A DNA stretch of 64,000 nucleotides from Pandoraea commovens (GTDB lineage Bacteria; Pseudomonadota; Gammaproteobacteria; Burkholderiales; Burkholderiaceae). Location of the stretch: positions 272,590 through 336,589 of the forward strand of contig NZ_CABPSA010000008.1 of assembly GCF_902459615.1 (NCBI RefSeq). Direction: 5' to 3'. The position numbers and the translations under genes were made by a program. The notes below the pieces were generated by a model. That model ran no database searches, had not been told where the DNA came from, and saw only the letters and a program-made list of their open reading frames with translations. This document shows positions 8,005-17,159 of this stretch, piece after piece; the stretch's first letter is position 1; each line of letters begins with the position of its first letter.

Positions 8005-9660
8005 ATGTTCGGCAAACCCCACGTCGACTACCGTACGGACCCCACGCAGTACAAGCATTGGAAGCTGACCTTCGAAGGCTCGGTGGCCACGCTCGCCATC
8101 GACATCGCGGAAGACGGCGGTATTCGCGAGGGCTACAAGCTCAAGCTCAATTCGTACGATCTGGGCGTGGACATCGAGCTGCACGATGCCGTTCAGCGCA
8201 TCCGGTTCGAACATCCGGAAGTCAAGACGGTGGTGGTCACGAGCGCCAAGGACCGCGTGTTCTGCTCGGGCGCGAACATCTTCATGCTGGGCCTCTCCTC
8301 GCATGCGTGGAAGGTCAACTTCTGCAAATTCACCAACGAAACGCGTAACGGTCTCGAAGACTCCAGCCGTCATTCGGGCCTGAAGTTTATTGCCGCCGTG
8401 AACGGCGCCTGCGCTGGCGGCGGTTACGAGCTGGCACTGGCGTGCGACGAGATCTATCTGGTGGACGACCGCTCGTCGTCGGTCGCGCTGCCGGAAGTGC
8501 CGCTGTTGGGCGTGCTGCCCGGCACCGGCGGCCTCACGCGTCTGACGGATAAGCGTCATGTGCGCAACGACCGCGCCGACATCTTCTGCACTATCGTGGA
8601 AGGCATTCGCGGCGAGCGCGCCAAGCAATGGCGTCTGGTCGACGAAGTGGTCAAGCCCGCGCAGTTCGCGCAGGCCGTGGCTGCGCGGGCGCAGGAACTG
8701 GCGCAGGACAGCCATCGTCCGGGCGGCAAGGGCGTGACGCTCACGCGCATTGAGCGTACCGACGAGCCGGATGCCATCCGTTACGAATTCGTCGATGTGG
8801 AAATCGACCGCGCCAATCGCACCGCAAGCCTGACCGTGAAGGCGCCGAAGTCTGCGCCGCCGAGCGACATCGCCGGTATCGAAGCCGCGGGCATCAATTG
8901 GTGGCCGCTGAAGATGGCGCGCGAGCTCGACGACGCAATTCTTAACCTGCGCACCAACGAACTCGACATCGGCACCTGGCTGCTGCGCACTGAAGGCGAA
9001 GCGAAGCATGTGCTGGCCGCCGATGCGTCGCTGCTCGCGCATCAGGATCATTGGTTCGTGCGTGAAACCCTCGGCATGCTGCGTCGCACGTTCGCCCGTA
9101 TCGATGTGTCTTCGCGCTCGCTGTTTGCGCTGATCGAGCCGGATTCGTGCTTCGCCGGCACGCTCGCCGAATTCGCCTTCGCGGCCGACCGCACGTATAT
9201 GGCCGCGCTTCCGGCAAGCGAAGAAGACGAACCGGCCATCACGCTGAGCGAGGTCAACTTCGGCCTGCTGCCGATGGTCACCGATCAGTCGCGTCTCGCA
9301 CGCCGTTTCTATGAAGACGCTGCTGAACTGGATGCCGTGCGCGCCACCATCGGCCGTCCGGTGCGTCCGGACGAAGCCGAGCGTCTGGGGCTGGTCACGG
9401 CCGCGGTCGACGATCTCGACTGGCCGGACGAAATTCGCATCGCCATCGAGGAGCGTGCGGCGATGTCGCCCGATGCGCTCACCGGCATGGAAGCCAACCT
9501 GCGCTTTAACGGCAAAGAGACGATGAACACGCGCATCTTCGGTCGGCTGTCGGCGTGGCAGAACTGGATCTTCATTCGTCCGAACGCCGTTGGCGAAAAG
9601 GGCGCGCTCAAGGTCTACGGCAAGGGCAACAAGGCGCAGTTCGATCTGAACCGCGTCTGA
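8005..9660 (+). CDS. boxC: 2,3-epoxybenzoyl-CoA dihydrolase (benzoyl-CoA-dihydrodiol lyase)
   Basis: 551 aa, typical for BoxC. The start at 8005 (MFGKPHVDY) is set by GGAGG five bases upstream. BoxC is a crotonase-superfamily enzyme that opens the 2,3-epoxybenzoyl-CoA ring by hydrolysis, giving 3,4-dehydroadipyl-CoA semialdehyde and formate. The crotonase motif FCSGANIFMLG lies near residue 90 and NGACAGGGYELALAC near residue 135, followed by PEVPLLGVLPGTGGL. The C-terminal half (EFAFAADRTYM) is the second crotonase-like part specific to BoxC. First gene of boxCBA. Confidence 0.95.
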   Translation: MFGKPHVDYRTDPTQYKHWKLTFEGSVATLAIDIAEDGGIREGYKLKLNSYDLGVDIELHDAVQRIRFEHPEVKTVVVTSAKDRVFCSGANIFMLGLSSHAWKVNFCKFTNETRNGLEDSSRHSGLKFIAAVNGACAGGGYELALACDEIYLVDDRSSSVALPEVPLLGVLPGTGGLTRLTDKRHVRNDRADIFCTIVEGIRGERAKQWRLVDEVVKPAQFAQAVAARAQELAQDSHRPGGKGVTLTRIERTDEPDAIRYEFVDVEIDRANRTASLTVKAPKSAPPSDIAGIEAAGINWWPLKMARELDDAILNLRTNELDIGTWLLRTEGEAKHVLAADASLLAHQDHWFVRETLGMLRRTFARIDVSSRSLFALIEPDSCFAGTLAEFAFAADRTYMAALPASEEDEPAITLSEVNFGLLPMVTDQSRLARRFYEDAAELDAVRATIGRPVRPDEAERLGLVTAAVDDLDWPDEIRIAIEERAAMSPDALTGMEANLRFNGKETMNTRIFGRLSAWQNWIFIRPNAVGEKGALKVYGKGNKAQFDLNRV

Positions 9661-9749
9661 CGAATTCGCAGGGATGGGCGGCGGCAGTCGCCCCCCGCAC
9701 CCGATCAAACGTTTCCATAGAACACGTACGAGACACGAGGATTCCCACG

Positions 9750-11177
9750 ATGGCTTCGATCAACTACAGCGAGAAGATCCCCAACAACGTCAACCTGTCG
9801 GACGACCGCACGCTGCAACGCGCGCTCGAACAATGGCAGCCGAACTTCCTGTCCTGGTGGGGCGACATGGGACCGGAAGGCTCGCATGGTTTCGACGTCT
9901 ATCTGCGCACGGCCGTGAGCGTCGACCCGAGCGGCTGGGCGCACTTCGATCACGTGAAGATGCCGGACTATCGCTGGGGCATTTTCCTCACGCCGGGCGA
10001 GTCGGATCGCAAGATCCACTTCGGCGAGCACAAGGGCGAAGCCGCGTGGCAGGAAGTGCCGGGCGAGCATCGCGCGAACCTGCGTCGCATCATCGTCACG
10101 CAGGGCGACACGGAACCGGCGTCGGTGGAACAGCAGCGTCACCTCGGGCTGACCGCGCCGTCGATGTACGACCTGCGCAACCTGTTCCAGGTGAACGTGG
10201 AAGAAGGCCGTCACCTGTGGGCGATGGTCTACCTGCTGCATCGCTACTTCGGCCGCGACGGCCGTGAAGAAGCCGAAGCGCTGCTCGGCCGCCGCTCGGG
10301 CGACGAGGACAATCCCCGCATTCTCGGTGCGTTCAACGAGAAGACGCCGGACTGGCTCGCGTTCTACATGTTCACGTACTTCACGGACCGCGACGGCAAG
10401 TTCCAGTTGTCCGCACTGGCCGAGTCGGGCTTCGATCCGCTGGCCCGCACCACCAAGTTCATGCTCACGGAAGAAGCGCACCACATGTTCGTGGGCGAGT
10501 CGGGCGTGTCGCGCGTGATTGCCCGCACGGCGCAGGTGATGAACGAACTGAAAACGGACGACGTGTCGAAGCTGCGCGCCGCGGGCGTCATCGATCTGCC
10601 GACGATCCAGCGCTACATCAACTTCCATTACTCCGTGACGATCGATTTGTTCGGCGCGGACCAGTCGTCGAACGCGGCGATCTTCTATAGCTCGGGCCTC
10701 AAGGGTCGCTATGAAGAGAGCAAGCGCGACGACGATCATCAACTGAACGGTCAGATGTACCGTCTGCTCGATGTCGACAACGGCAAGCTCGTGGAGCGCG
10801 AAGTGCCGATGCTCAACGCGATGAACGAAGTGCTGCGCGACGACTACATCAAGGACTCGGTCGCCGGTGTGAACCGCTGGAACAAGGTGCTGGAGAAGGC
10901 CGGTATCGACTTCCGTCTGACGGTGCCGCACAAGGCGTTCAATCGTCAGATCGGTACGTTCGCAGGCGTGCGCGTGTCGCCGGATGGTCGTGTGGTGAGC
11001 GAGACGGAGTGGGCTGCACATGAGCGCGAATGGCTGCCGACGTCGGAAGACCGTGCGTATGTGGCGTCGCTCATGGGCCGTGTGACCGAGCCGGGCAAGT
11101 TCGCCAACTGGATTGCGCCGCCTCCGCTGGGCATCAACCGCCAGCCCATCGATTTCGAGTACGTGCGTTTCAACTAA
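9750..11177 (+). CDS. boxB: Benzoyl-CoA 2,3-epoxidase, oxygenase subunit
   Basis: 475 aa from the ATG at 9750 (MASINYSEKIPNNVNL), the canonical BoxB N-terminus; a longer reading upstream to 9555 overlaps boxC and is rejected. BoxB is a class I diiron protein that inserts one oxygen atom into benzoyl-CoA with electrons from BoxA. Candidate diiron ligands lie in EEGRHLWAMVYLLHRYF near residue 150 and TEEAHHMFVGESG near residue 240. It follows boxC by 89 bases and precedes boxA by 57 bases. Confidence 0.96.
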   Translation: MASINYSEKIPNNVNLSDDRTLQRALEQWQPNFLSWWGDMGPEGSHGFDVYLRTAVSVDPSGWAHFDHVKMPDYRWGIFLTPGESDRKIHFGEHKGEAAWQEVPGEHRANLRRIIVTQGDTEPASVEQQRHLGLTAPSMYDLRNLFQVNVEEGRHLWAMVYLLHRYFGRDGREEAEALLGRRSGDEDNPRILGAFNEKTPDWLAFYMFTYFTDRDGKFQLSALAESGFDPLARTTKFMLTEEAHHMFVGESGVSRVIARTAQVMNELKTDDVSKLRAAGVIDLPTIQRYINFHYSVTIDLFGADQSSNAAIFYSSGLKGRYEESKRDDDHQLNGQMYRLLDVDNGKLVEREVPMLNAMNEVLRDDYIKDSVAGVNRWNKVLEKAGIDFRLTVPHKAFNRQIGTFAGVRVSPDGRVVSETEWAAHEREWLPTSEDRAYVASLMGRVTEPGKFANWIAPPPLGINRQPIDFEYVRFN

Positions 11178-11234
11178 GTCATTGCCAAGTTATTGGAAAG
11201 GCCGCAAGAGCCATCCCCACAAGGAGACAGCATC

Positions 11235-12500
11235 ATGAACGGCCCCGTTCCGGTCGAAGTCCTGAAGCAGCATCTGATCGATCCGGAGATCTGCATTCGC
11301 TGCAACACCTGCGAGGAGACGTGTCCGATCGACGCGATCACGCATGACGAGAACAACTACGTCGTGCGCGCGGACACGTGCAATGGGTGCATGGCGTGTA
11401 TCTCGCCGTGCCCGACGGGGGCCATCGACAACTGGCGCGACGTGCTCAAAGCCGAGGCCTACGCTGTCGACGACCAGCTCACGTGGGACGAACTGCCCGT
11501 GCAGGACGACGCGCTCGCCGGACAAGGCACGATTGGCGAGGCGTCGGAGGGCGCGGCTGGCGGTGCGTCGGGTGCCTCTGCCGATTCGTCGGAGCCCGTC
11601 ATCGGTGGCTCGGATCTGGTGCGCGGCTCGGTCGTGCCGCCGTGGTCCGCTGCGAAGCCCTACGTCAACCTCTATAACCACAAGGCCCCGGTGCAGGCCA
11701 CCGTGGTCGGCAACTATCGCGTGACGGACGCGAGTACCGAGAGCGATATCCATCACATCGTGCTCGACTTCGGCAAGCAACCGTTCCCGGTACTCGAAGG
11801 GCAGTCGATCGGCATCATCCCGCCAGGCTCGACGGCGGACGGGCGTGCACACCATGCGCGTCAGTATTCGATTGCGTCGCCGCGCGATGGGGAGCGTCCG
11901 GGATACAACAACCTGGCGCTCACGGTGAAGCGCGTGACGAAGGACCATCAGGGGCAGGCCGTTGGCGGCGTGTGCTCGAACTATCTGTGCGACCTGAAGA
12001 AGGGCGACGTGGTCAACGTGATGGGGCCGTTCGGCAGCACGTTCCTGATGCCGAACCACGCCGACTCGCATCTGCTGATGATCTGCACCGGCACGGGCGC
12101 GGCTCCGATGCGCGCCATGACCGAATACCGCCGTCGCCGTCGCATGAAGGGCGCGACCGGCAAGCTGATGCTGTTCTTCGGTGCGCGCACGCAAGGCGAG
12201 TTGCCGTACTTCGGTCCGCTGCTCAATCTGCCGAAAGATTTCATCGATACCAATCTCGCGTTCTCGCGCACGCCGGGAAGCCCCAAGCGTTACGTGCAGG
12301 ATGCGATGCGCGAGCGTGCGGCCGATGTGGCGGCGCTGCTGCGGCACGAGCATACGTACATCTATGTCTGCGGGCTGAAAGGTATGGAGGACGGCGTGCT
12401 CCAGGTGTTGCAGACCATCGCCGGTGAAGCCGGTCTCGACTGGCAGACGCTCTGGCAGCGGATGAAGACGGAAGGGCGTCTGCATCTGGAAACTTATTGA
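11235..12500 (+). CDS. boxA: Benzoyl-CoA 2,3-epoxidase, reductase subunit
   Basis: 421 aa from the ATG at 11235 with AAGGAGA upstream. Two 4Fe-4S ferredoxin clusters are seen: Cys20, 23, 26, 30 and Cys49, 52, 55, 59. After a linker rich in Gly, Ala and Ser (about 95-125) comes a ferredoxin-NADP reductase module with the FAD motif [11 protein letters not shown] and nucleotide-binding [13 protein letters not shown]. BoxA transfers electrons from NADPH to BoxB. The gene ends the operon ahead of a strong terminator. Confidence 0.95.
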   Translation: MNGPVPVEVLKQHLIDPEICIRCNTCEETCPIDAITHDENNYVVRADTCNGCMACISPCPTGAIDNWRDVLKAEAYAVDDQLTWDELPVQDDALAGQGTIGEASEGAAGGASGASADSSEPVIGGSDLVRGSVVPPWSAAKPYVNLYNHKAPVQATVVGNYRVTDASTESDIHHIVLDFGKQPFPVLEGQSIGIIPPGSTADGRAHHARQYSIASPRDGERPGYNNLALTVKRVTKDHQGQAVGGVCSNYLCDLKKGDVVNVMGPFGSTFLMPNHADSHLLMICTGTGAAPMRAMTEYRRRRRMKGATGKLMLFFGARTQGELPYFGPLLNLPKDFIDTNLAFSRTPGSPKRYVQDAMRERAADVAALLRHEHTYIYVCGLKGMEDGVLQVLQTIAGEAGLDWQTLWQRMKTEGRLHLETY

Positions 12501-12539
12501 CGAATCGATTGACCGACGGCGTTTTGCGCCGACTTGATA

Positions 12540-12567
12540 CCGCGTGCTTCGGCACGCGGTTTTTTTT
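12540..12567 (+). terminator. Intrinsic terminator of boxCBA
   Basis: CCGCGTGC, loop TTCG, GCACGCGG, then eight T residues. This is a textbook Rho-independent terminator 40 bases after boxA. Confidence 0.92.
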
Positions 12568-12656
12568 CGTCCCGATGCTGTCTCAGGTACGTCACCGGAA
12601 TTGAGTAACATGGAGGGGCTGTTTCCCTTCCATTTTTTCTCTGAACGGAGAGTCAC

Positions 12657-13238
12657 ATGGGCAAGAAGCGGATTCTGGTGTTGGCGGGCGACTACGTCGA
12701 AGACTACGAGCTGATGGTGCCGGTGCAAGCGCTGATGGCCGTCGGGCATCGCGTGGAAGTCGTCTGCCCTGGCAAGAAGGCGGGCGACAAGGTGCGCACC
12801 GCGATTCACGATTTCGAAGGCGATCAGACCTACAGCGAGAAACGCGGTCACGACTTCACCCTCAACGCGACGTTCGACGGCCTCTCGCCAGCGGACTTCG
12901 ACGCGCTGGTGATCCCCGGTGGCCGCGCCCCCGAGTATCTGCGGTTGAACGAGCAGGTGCTCGCCGCCGTGCGCCACTTTGCCGAGAACGACAAGCCGAT
13001 TGCCGCGATCTGTCACGGCGCGCAATTGCTGGCGGCCGCCGGTGTGATCGAAGGGCGTGAATGCTCGGCGTATCCGGCGTGTGCGCCGGAAGTGCGTCTG
13101 GCGGGCGGGAAGTACATGGAGATCGCCATCGACGACGCCCATACCGACGGCAAACTCGTGACCGCCCCGGCGTGGCCCGCGCACCCCGCGTGGATCGCAC
13201 AGTTCCTCGTCGTGCTCGGTACGAAAATCGAGCTGTAA
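12657..13238 (+). CDS. DJ-1/PfpI family protein
   Basis: 193 aa, typical of PfpI-type proteins. The nucleophile elbow [10 protein letters not shown] contains Cys119 followed by His120, and Glu residues near 15-18 (YVEDYE) can orient the thiol as in the family. Members act as glyoxalase/deglycase-like enzymes or stress proteins; the substrate cannot be told from sequence. No signal peptide is visible. ACGGAGAG precedes the ATG. It is a monocistronic gene downstream of the boxA terminator, with no evident link to benzoate metabolism. Confidence 0.88.
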   Translation: MGKKRILVLAGDYVEDYELMVPVQALMAVGHRVEVVCPGKKAGDKVRTAIHDFEGDQTYSEKRGHDFTLNATFDGLSPADFDALVIPGGRAPEYLRLNEQVLAAVRHFAENDKPIAAICHGAQLLAAAGVIEGRECSAYPACAPEVRLAGGKYMEIAIDDAHTDGKLVTAPAWPAHPAWIAQFLVVLGTKIEL

Positions 13239-13267
13239 TGCAGCCGTAATGCGGCCGTAATGCAGCC
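13235..13267. repeat. 11-bp tandem repeat, three copies, at the end of the PfpI gene
   Basis: GTAATGCAGCC, GTAATGCGGCC, GTAATGCAGCC follow each other exactly and include the stop codon of the PfpI gene. Every unit carries TAA, but later units are out of frame with each other. It looks like slippage or duplication. Confidence 0.8.
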
Positions 13268-13468
13268 CTAAAGGCGTTGTAAGGCAAAACCTCCCATCGG
13301 ACGTCGCCGCCGCTGCGGTCGTGGCCGCAGACGCGCGGCGGATTTGTCCGATCTTGCCTCATTTTCGAAAGCTGGATGCCCGACGCCGCAGCAAGATTGC
13401 CGGTCTCAACCGGGGAGGCCGGCGTCCGCACACGTCACGGCCCCCTGCCACGACCAGGGAGCGTCGCG

Positions 13469-14800
13469 ATGCAGGTCAACACTTTCCTCGTTCACGGTGA
13501 CATCGATCACCACCGCCACGACAAGCTCATCGGCGACGTTGCCGGGCGCGCGAGCTTGTTGCCGGAAGCCGGGCCATTGGGCATCTTCGGAGCGGTCGTC
13601 GGGCACGACGGCAGTGGTGCGGCATTGCCGGACATCGGCCCCTACGATTTCTCCAACGCCACGCGCGTGACCGATGCCATGCCGCTGGGCAGCACGGGTG
13701 CGGCCATTCGCATGTCGCTCACACCGCACGCGGATATGCCTCAGTACGTCGTCAAGGCGTGCCCGAGCGCGGGGCATGCCGCGCAGGCATGGCTGGCGTC
13801 GCGACTCTTCGGCGCAGTGGGACTGGCGACGCCTACGGCCGTGCTGGTGCGCGGGTGCTCGCAAGCGTTCGATGGGACGCACGATCCGGCGCGCGTCTAT
13901 CTGGCAACGACGTTTCTGTCCCGATATCAAGATCTCGGCGACTGGCTGGAGAGTGACGATGCGTGGCGTGTCTTCGAAGGCGCATCCGGTGCCGATGGAC
14001 CCGGCGCGCGCGACATCTCCCGGTTGCAATCGGCGAGGGACGAGGCGACGGCGGCGGGACGGCAGATGGCGGGAATGGTGGCATCCAACGGCGCGCCGTT
14101 CCATGCGCTGAGCGGCGAGGCGGCGAAGGGGTATGCCGATGCACTGGCGCGTCGCAATGTCATGCGCCATCGGCTTTGTCACGCGTTGCCGGACGTCTAT
14201 CAATGTGCGCTCGAGCGTCACTATGTCGCCGCGCTCTGGCTCGGCAACCGGGATATGTGCAACGTCTTCATGGAGAACATCGGCGTCTGGCGGGACAAGA
14301 ACGACCTGCCGTATGCGATGTCGCTCGACTTCGACTCGGCGGATTTCGCCGCCACGCTTGAGGCTAACGCGCTAGCGGATGTCTCTCAACCCTACGGCGA
14401 TCGTTACGCACCCTTTGCCCGTCGTCTGAAGGGACTCACGGGCGGGGCGTCGAACAAGACAGTGCACGACGAATTGAAGAACCCGGTCGGCGTGCGTGCA
14501 CTGGCGGCCGAAATGGCCTACCGGCTCGGCCGGATTTCTGCGCAGGACATTCGGCCGTGGGCGCAAAGCGCGCATGCAGTGGCGAGGGCCGGAGATGCGG
14601 CGTGCGGTACTTCACCCGGCGCTGCGGCCGCGTGCTGCGAACCGGATGCGCTCGTGCCCCGGCTGCTGGCGCAACGCGATCACTTGGTGGAGCGCCTCGG
14701 CGGCACGTGGGCCGCGCAAACCTGGGCGCACATGTATGGCACGCGTGCTAAGGCGATTGATGCTCGGCAGGCGCCGTTCCGGTGTGCGGGGCAGCGTTAA
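13469..14800 (+). CDS. Unknown protein with a kinase-like (HipA/PI-kinase-type) pattern
   Basis: 443 aa from the ATG at 13469 (CAGGGAG upstream); an in-frame start at 13376 adds 31 residues without a ribosome-binding site. I do not recognise a named family. Visible pattern: YVVKAC near residue 93 (possible ATP-binding Lys), a helix WLASRLFGAVGLATPT right after it, then GNRDMCNVF near 265-273 and LDFDSADF near 289. The order Lys, N-x-D-x(4)-N-like loop, DFD is that of atypical kinases (HipA, PI3/4-kinase, some secreted effectors). No signal peptide or membrane segment is seen. It stands alone between a PfpI gene and a converging LysR gene. Function is inferred only from the motif order. Confidence 0.6.
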   Translation: MQVNTFLVHGDIDHHRHDKLIGDVAGRASLLPEAGPLGIFGAVVGHDGSGAALPDIGPYDFSNATRVTDAMPLGSTGAAIRMSLTPHADMPQYVVKACPSAGHAAQAWLASRLFGAVGLATPTAVLVRGCSQAFDGTHDPARVYLATTFLSRYQDLGDWLESDDAWRVFEGASGADGPGARDISRLQSARDEATAAGRQMAGMVASNGAPFHALSGEAAKGYADALARRNVMRHRLCHALPDVYQCALERHYVAALWLGNRDMCNVFMENIGVWRDKNDLPYAMSLDFDSADFAATLEANALADVSQPYGDRYAPFARRLKGLTGGASNKTVHDELKNPVGVRALAAEMAYRLGRISAQDIRPWAQSAHAVARAGDAACGTSPGAAAACCEPDALVPRLLAQRDHLVERLGGTWAAQTWAHMYGTRAKAIDARQAPFRCAGQR

Positions 14801-14814
14801 TCGCCGACGGTGGC

Positions 14815-14836
14815 CTCAGACGCTTCGGCGTCTGAG
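14815..14836. terminator. Hairpin between converging genes
   Basis: CTCAGACGC, loop TTCG, GCGTCTGAG: a perfect 9-bp stem between the kinase-like gene and the converging LysR gene. There is no T-run, so termination may be weak or Rho-assisted. Confidence 0.5.
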
Positions 14837-14849
14837 CGCCATCTGACCG

Positions 14850-15782
14850 TCAGGTCGCCGACGGCATCCCCAGCAATGCCGGTGCGGCGCTCACGAGCGT
14901 ATCGATGGCGGCGCGCAGCTTGGGAGACGGATGACGCGTGTCGGGCCAGACCAGATGCAACGGTGTGCCCGGCACGCGAATCTGCGGCAGCAAGCGCACC
15001 AGTGTGCCGTCGTCGATCGCGCGCATGATGACCCAGTGTGGCATGCAAGCGATGCCGAGCCCCTGTTCGGCGGCTTCCACGAGCGCGATCAGATCGTCGA
15101 GGATGAAGCGCGGCGAGCGATGCGGACCGTCGGCGGGCATCATCGGCGTGGGCCATCGATACAGATTGCCCGCACGTCCGTACATCAGACATTCGTGAGC
15201 GGCGAGATCTTCAACCGTCTGCGGTGTGCCGTACGTTGCCAGATAAGCAGGGGACGCGCACAGCATCATCGTCTGCTCGCCCAGCGAACGCGCTTTGAGT
15301 CCGGGCGTATCGTGGAGCCGCCCGCTGCGCACGGCCAGATCGTAGCCTTCCTCCACCAGATCGATGCGGCTGTCGCAGAACGCCATCTCGAGGCGCAATT
15401 GCGGATGCGCCTTCGCCAGCGTCAGCAACACGGGCGCGATGCACTGCCGCCCGATGTGCACGGGCATCGTTACGCGCAGCTTGCCCATCGGCGTTTGCGA
15501 ACCGGCGCTCAGTTCGTCTTCTGCCTCGGACAATTCCGTCAGCACCTTCGTGCAACGTTGATAGAACGTCTGGCCTTCGCCGGTCAGGTGCTGGCTGCGG
15601 GTGGTGCGGTGGAACAGACGTACGCCCAGCCGCGTTTCCAGTCGACCGATACGTTTGGCGACGGCCGAGCGGGTGAGGTGCAGCCGTTCGGCCGCGCCCG
15701 CAAAGCTTCCGGCGTCGACCGCCGCGACGAATGCCGAGATGCCCGAAAGCCGGTTGGGTGTGTAGGTCTCATTGGTTCTCAT
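14850..15782 (-). CDS. LysR-family regulator, divergent from an oxidoreductase gene
   Basis: 310 aa from the ATG at 15782 (MRTNETYTPNRLSGI). The N-terminal winged helix-turn-helix (FAGAAERLHLTRSAVAKRIGRLE) and the substrate-binding domain (LRVTMPVHIGRQ, then CDSRIDLVEEGYDLAVRSG) are complete. LysR proteins of this CrgA-like type often control the divergent gene, here the zinc-independent oxidoreductase at 15903. The intergenic region holds GAGAAT at 15799 and ATTCTC at 15826, a possible split operator. The inducer is unknown. Confidence 0.9.
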   Translation of the reverse strand: MRTNETYTPNRLSGISAFVAAVDAGSFAGAAERLHLTRSAVAKRIGRLETRLGVRLFHRTTRSQHLTGEGQTFYQRCTKVLTELSEAEDELSAGSQTPMGKLRVTMPVHIGRQCIAPVLLTLAKAHPQLRLEMAFCDSRIDLVEEGYDLAVRSGRLHDTPGLKARSLGEQTMMLCASPAYLATYGTPQTVEDLAAHECLMYGRAGNLYRWPTPMMPADGPHRSPRFILDDLIALVEAAEQGLGIACMPHWVIMRAIDDGTLVRLLPQIRVPGTPLHLVWPDTRHPSPKLRAAIDTLVSAAPALLGMPSAT

Positions 15783-15902
15783 AAGTCGCCAATTAGTAGA
15801 GAATTTACCGTCACTGCTGCGAAGTATTCTCCAATAAGCTGATCCTTGTCCACCCGGCACACTGGGATATCCGTTTTGAAAACGTCGACGAGGAAATTGG
15901 CA

Positions 15903-16922
15903 ATGACAACGATGCAGCAATGGCAAATGACGACGCTGGGCGAAGCCTCGCTCAAACTGGCGAGCGTGGAAGTCCCGACGCCCGGGGCGGGCCAGGTGCT
16001 AGTGAAGGTCAACGCAGTGTCGCTCAACTATCGCGACGCCCTCATGATCGACACCGGCATGGGATTGCCGGTGACATTTCCGTTCGTGCCCGGTTCGGAC
16101 ATGGCAGGGGAAGTGGTGGCCGTGGGCGATGGCGTGACGCGGGTGAGCGTGGGCGAGCGCGTTATCAACACGTTCTGGGATCGCTGGGACGAGGGGGAAC
16201 TGGCACCGGCCGGTTTGCAGATCTTCGGTGGCACCTTACAGGGTGTGCTTCGGGAGTACGCGGTATTCGACCAGGCGGCGCTGGTGCGCGCGCCGTCCAC
16301 GCTTGACGATGTGGCCGCGTCGACGTTGACGTGTGCCGGGCTGACCGCGTGGTTTGCGCTGTTCGGGACTGGCCGCAAGCTCGCGCCCGGCGAGACGGTG
16401 CTGTCCATCGGCACGGGCGGTGTGGCATTGTTTGGCGCGCAACTGGCGCTTGCACGCGGGGCAAAGGCCATCGTCGTGAGCGGCAGCGAGGAAAAGCTGG
16501 CCCGCGCGGCGGCGCTGGGGGTGACGCACGGGGTCCAACGTCGGGAAGGTTGGGCGGACGAGGTCCGTCGACTGACCGAGGGGCGGGGCGTCGAGCAGGT
16601 GCTGGAACTGGCTGGCGGCGACATGCGCGAGACGATGTCGGCGCTCGCGCCCAACGGCAAAGTCTCGGTGATCGGCACGCTGGGCGGGGATTTCCTGCAA
16701 ATCCCGGTCTATCCGGTGCTGCTCAAGCGGGCGCATGTGCAGGGCATCGGGGTGGGGCACCGGCAGGGGCTGGAGGCGCTCAGTGCGATGATCGACCGCC
16801 ACGGCATTACGCCGGTGGTGGACGCCGTCTACGACTTTGCCGACGCCGCGCAGGCGCTGTCTCACCTGCGCCGCGGGGCGTTCGGCAAGGTGGTGGTGCG
16901 TGTCTCCGGGTCAGTTGCCTAA
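15903..16922 (+). CDS. Zinc-independent alcohol dehydrogenase/quinone oxidoreductase (MDR family)
   Basis: 339 aa, start at 15903 with GAGGAAA upstream. GroES-like N-terminus (VSLNYRDALMIDTG, then PFVPGSDMAGEVVAVG) and a Rossmann part with VLSIGTGGVALFGAQLA and ELAGGDMRETM. The Cys and His ligands of the structural zinc of classical ADHs are absent, which fits the NADPH:quinone reductase/enoyl reductase branch. Adjacent and divergent LysR gene suggests local control. The substrate is not deducible. Confidence 0.88.
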   Translation: MTTMQQWQMTTLGEASLKLASVEVPTPGAGQVLVKVNAVSLNYRDALMIDTGMGLPVTFPFVPGSDMAGEVVAVGDGVTRVSVGERVINTFWDRWDEGELAPAGLQIFGGTLQGVLREYAVFDQAALVRAPSTLDDVAASTLTCAGLTAWFALFGTGRKLAPGETVLSIGTGGVALFGAQLALARGAKAIVVSGSEEKLARAAALGVTHGVQRREGWADEVRRLTEGRGVEQVLELAGGDMRETMSALAPNGKVSVIGTLGGDFLQIPVYPVLLKRAHVQGIGVGHRQGLEALSAMIDRHGITPVVDAVYDFADAAQALSHLRRGAFGKVVVRVSGSVA

Positions 16923-16958
16923 CGTCCCAAGCTCGCATAAACTATCGACGCCACAAAC

Positions 16959-17056
16959 CCCGCGTGACTGGCGATTAGGGCCCACACCCTTGTGTGCCCG
17001 AGGTGGAGCAACCCACCGGGAAGCGCCGGGGTCTTATTTGCCGTTCGCCTGGGCAG
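16959..17056 (+). ncRNA. ZTP (pfl) riboswitch upstream of glyA
   Basis: Conserved pfl-motif elements appear in the right order: CGTGACTGGCG at 16963-16973, the hairpin GGTGGAGCAACCCACC at 17002-17017 followed by GGGAAGCGC, and the terminal CCGTTCGCCTGGGCA at 17041-17055. ZTP riboswitches sense the purine intermediates ZTP/ZMP that accumulate when 10-formyl-tetrahydrofolate is short, and turn on folate one-carbon genes such as glyA. A stem CGTCTTCC/GGAAGACG at 17085-17110 follows and may be part of the expression platform; it has no T-run, so control could be translational. Confidence 0.9.
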
Positions 17057-17159
17057 CCGTGATGGTTGGTGCTGCCCTGTCTATCGTCTTCCGAAGCACA
17101 AAGGAAGACGCGCCGCAGCATCCCCTCCCGGAAAATCTGTTCAACTCAACGGAACCGCC

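Noticed and set aside
9555-9749. Extended N-terminus for boxB
   Set aside because: It overlaps boxC and the BoxB family starts at MASINYSEKI.
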